Shown here in pieces: positions 34,396-35,275 of a stretch of 35,275 nucleotides of DNA. The translations under genes and the position numbers were made by a program. Each line of letters opens with the position of its first letter. The first letter of the stretch is position 1. The notes under the pieces were generated by a model. That model ran no database searches and was not told the DNA's origin. It worked only from the letters and a program-made list of their open reading frames with translations. The stretch is from Lentimicrobiaceae bacterium (GTDB taxonomy: Bacteria > Bacteroidota > Bacteroidia > Bacteroidales > UBA4417), in the NCBI GenBank assembly GCA_028697555.1, contig JAQVEX010000026.1, forward strand, positions 1 through 35,275, given 5' to 3'.

Positions 34396-34953
34396 ATGTC
34401 AAGAATTGGAAAATTACCTATATCAATACCTAAAGGGGTAGAAATAAAAGTTTCGGACGACAATGTTGTAACCGCAAAGGGAAGCAAAGGAGAACTTAGT
34501 CAGCAAGTTGCACCCGAAATTAAAATTAACATAGAAGACGGTGTTATGCATATCGAACGTGGTAACGACGACAAAACCCAAAGATCTCTGCACGGTTTGT
34601 ATCGTTCACTTATTGCAAACATGGTTAAAGGAGTATCCGAAGGATTTACTACACAGTTAGAATTAGTTGGTGTTGGTTACAAAGCTACAACAACCGGACA
34701 GCTGCTCGAACTTTCGTTAGGATATTCGCATAACATATTTTTGTTACTTCCCGATGAAATAAAAGCTACTGCTGTTACCGAAAGAGGAAAAAACCCTATT
34801 ATTACTCTTGAGTCGCACGATAAACAGCTTTTAGGTCAAGTTGTGGCAAAAATTCGTTCGTTCAGAAAACCTGAACCTTATAAAGGAAAGGGAGTTAAAT
34901 TTGTAGGCGAAGAAATTAAACGTAAAGCTGGTAAATCAGCTACAGATAAATAA
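34396..34953 (+). CDS. rplF: 50S ribosomal protein L6
   Basis: 185 aa with two L6 domains. It sits by the sarcin-ricin loop. MSRIGKLPISIPKGVEI, TVKGSKGEL-like sequence (here TAKGSKGELSQ), GYKATTTGQLLELSLGYSH and the C-terminal RKPEPYKGKGVKF are diagnostic. It has a rare strong Shine-Dalgarno. Confidence 0.99.
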   Translation: MSRIGKLPISIPKGVEIKVSDDNVVTAKGSKGELSQQVAPEIKINIEDGVMHIERGNDDKTQRSLHGLYRSLIANMVKGVSEGFTTQLELVGVGYKATTTGQLLELSLGYSHNIFLLLPDEIKATAVTERGKNPIITLESHDKQLLGQVVAKIRSFRKPEPYKGKGVKFVGEEIKRKAGKSATDK

Positions 34954-34977
34954 TCATAGCATAAAAACAGTTTAATT

Positions 34978-35275
34978 ATGGGAATTAAAGTAAATAAAGA
35001 ATATAGACGCAACAAGATTAAACTACGCGTACGTAAAAAAATATCAGGTACTAACCAACGTCCCAGAATGTCGGTTTTTAGAAGTAACAAAGATATTTAC
35101 GTTCAGCTTATCGACGATAGAACCGGTACAACATTATTATCAGCATCGTCGCGTCATGAAGATATAGATGCTCAAAAAATTACAAAAACCGAAAAAGCAA
35201 AGCTTGTAGGTAAATTAATAGCCGAAAAAGCAAAAGAGGCAGGAATAGATACTGTAGTTTTTGACCGTAACGGAT
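34978..35275 (+). CDS. rplR: 50S ribosomal protein L18 (partial, runs off the window)
   Basis: The first 99 codons of L18 begin at the ATG at 34978, 24 nt after rpl[41 protein letters not shown] and [12 protein letters not shown] are typical of this 5S rRNA-binding protein. The window ends a little before the expected C-terminus (about 115-120 aa in total), so this is an edge truncation and not a broken gene. Confidence 0.98.
   Translation, partial: MGIKVNKEYRRNKIKLRVRKKISGTNQRPRMSVFRSNKDIYVQLIDDRTGTTLLSASSRHEDIDAQKITKTEKAKLVGKLIAEKAKEAGIDTVVFDRNG

Overview
The window looks like chromosomal DNA of a Bacteroidota bacterium, most likely an anaerobic, Bacteroidales-like one. The evidence is the TAnnTTTG-type -7 boxes in front of many genes, the near absence of Shine-Dalgarno sequences, two secreted proteins ending in type IX secretion (T9SS) sorting domains, an ADP-forming acyl-CoA synthetase typical of fermenters, and the merged str-S10-spc ribosomal gene order with no tuf after fusA. 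This placement is inference from gene content; no rRNA gene is present.

Layout. Positions 1-170 are heptanucleotide repeats. Positions 286-5974 hold housekeeping genes on the plus strand: the dipeptidase pepD, then a tight run of ADP-forming acyl-CoA synthetase, an Mpv17-like membrane protein, a DedA-family membrane protein and aroE. purB lies on the minus strand at 6063-7409. Positions 7700-15601 form a minus-strand defence-type island: a type I restriction-modification operon (hsdR, a RhuM-like/PLD protein, hsdM, hsdS) followed by a two-gene module of a TcmP-like protein and a three-Cys Gp37/Gp68 (DUF5131) protein. The module has its own well-formed promoter inside the end of hsdS. An SMR transporter follows at 15795-16112.

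Positions 16113-16813 are a repeat-rich gap: heptamer tracts in opposite orientations flank a palindrome of about 130 bp and a perfect hairpin. Next come a P-loop NMP-kinase-like gene, a decayed outer-membrane protein gene, a dCMP-deaminase-family gene (minus), a T9SS-exported protein with an Omp28/thioredoxin-like CxxC domain, a strong bidirectional terminator, pdxS (minus) and a secreted M1 peptidase (minus).

Positions 23804-35275 are the ribosomal cluster: rpsL, rpsG, fusA, rpsJ, rplC, rplD, rplW, rplB, rpsS, rplV, rpsC, rplP, rpmC, rpsQ, rplN, rplX, rplE, rpsN, rpsH, rplF and partial rplR. A consensus promoter and a structured leader of about 220 nt precede it. The leader has several perfect helices, a possible pseudoknot and a terminator-like hairpin, and no second promoter is visible before rpsL.

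The strongest leads are the rpsL leader RNA, the TcmP/three-Cys module coupled to the restriction operon, and the family of sequence-different but always 7-bp-periodic intergenic repeats. No tRNA, rRNA, CRISPR array, transposase or integrase was recognised.
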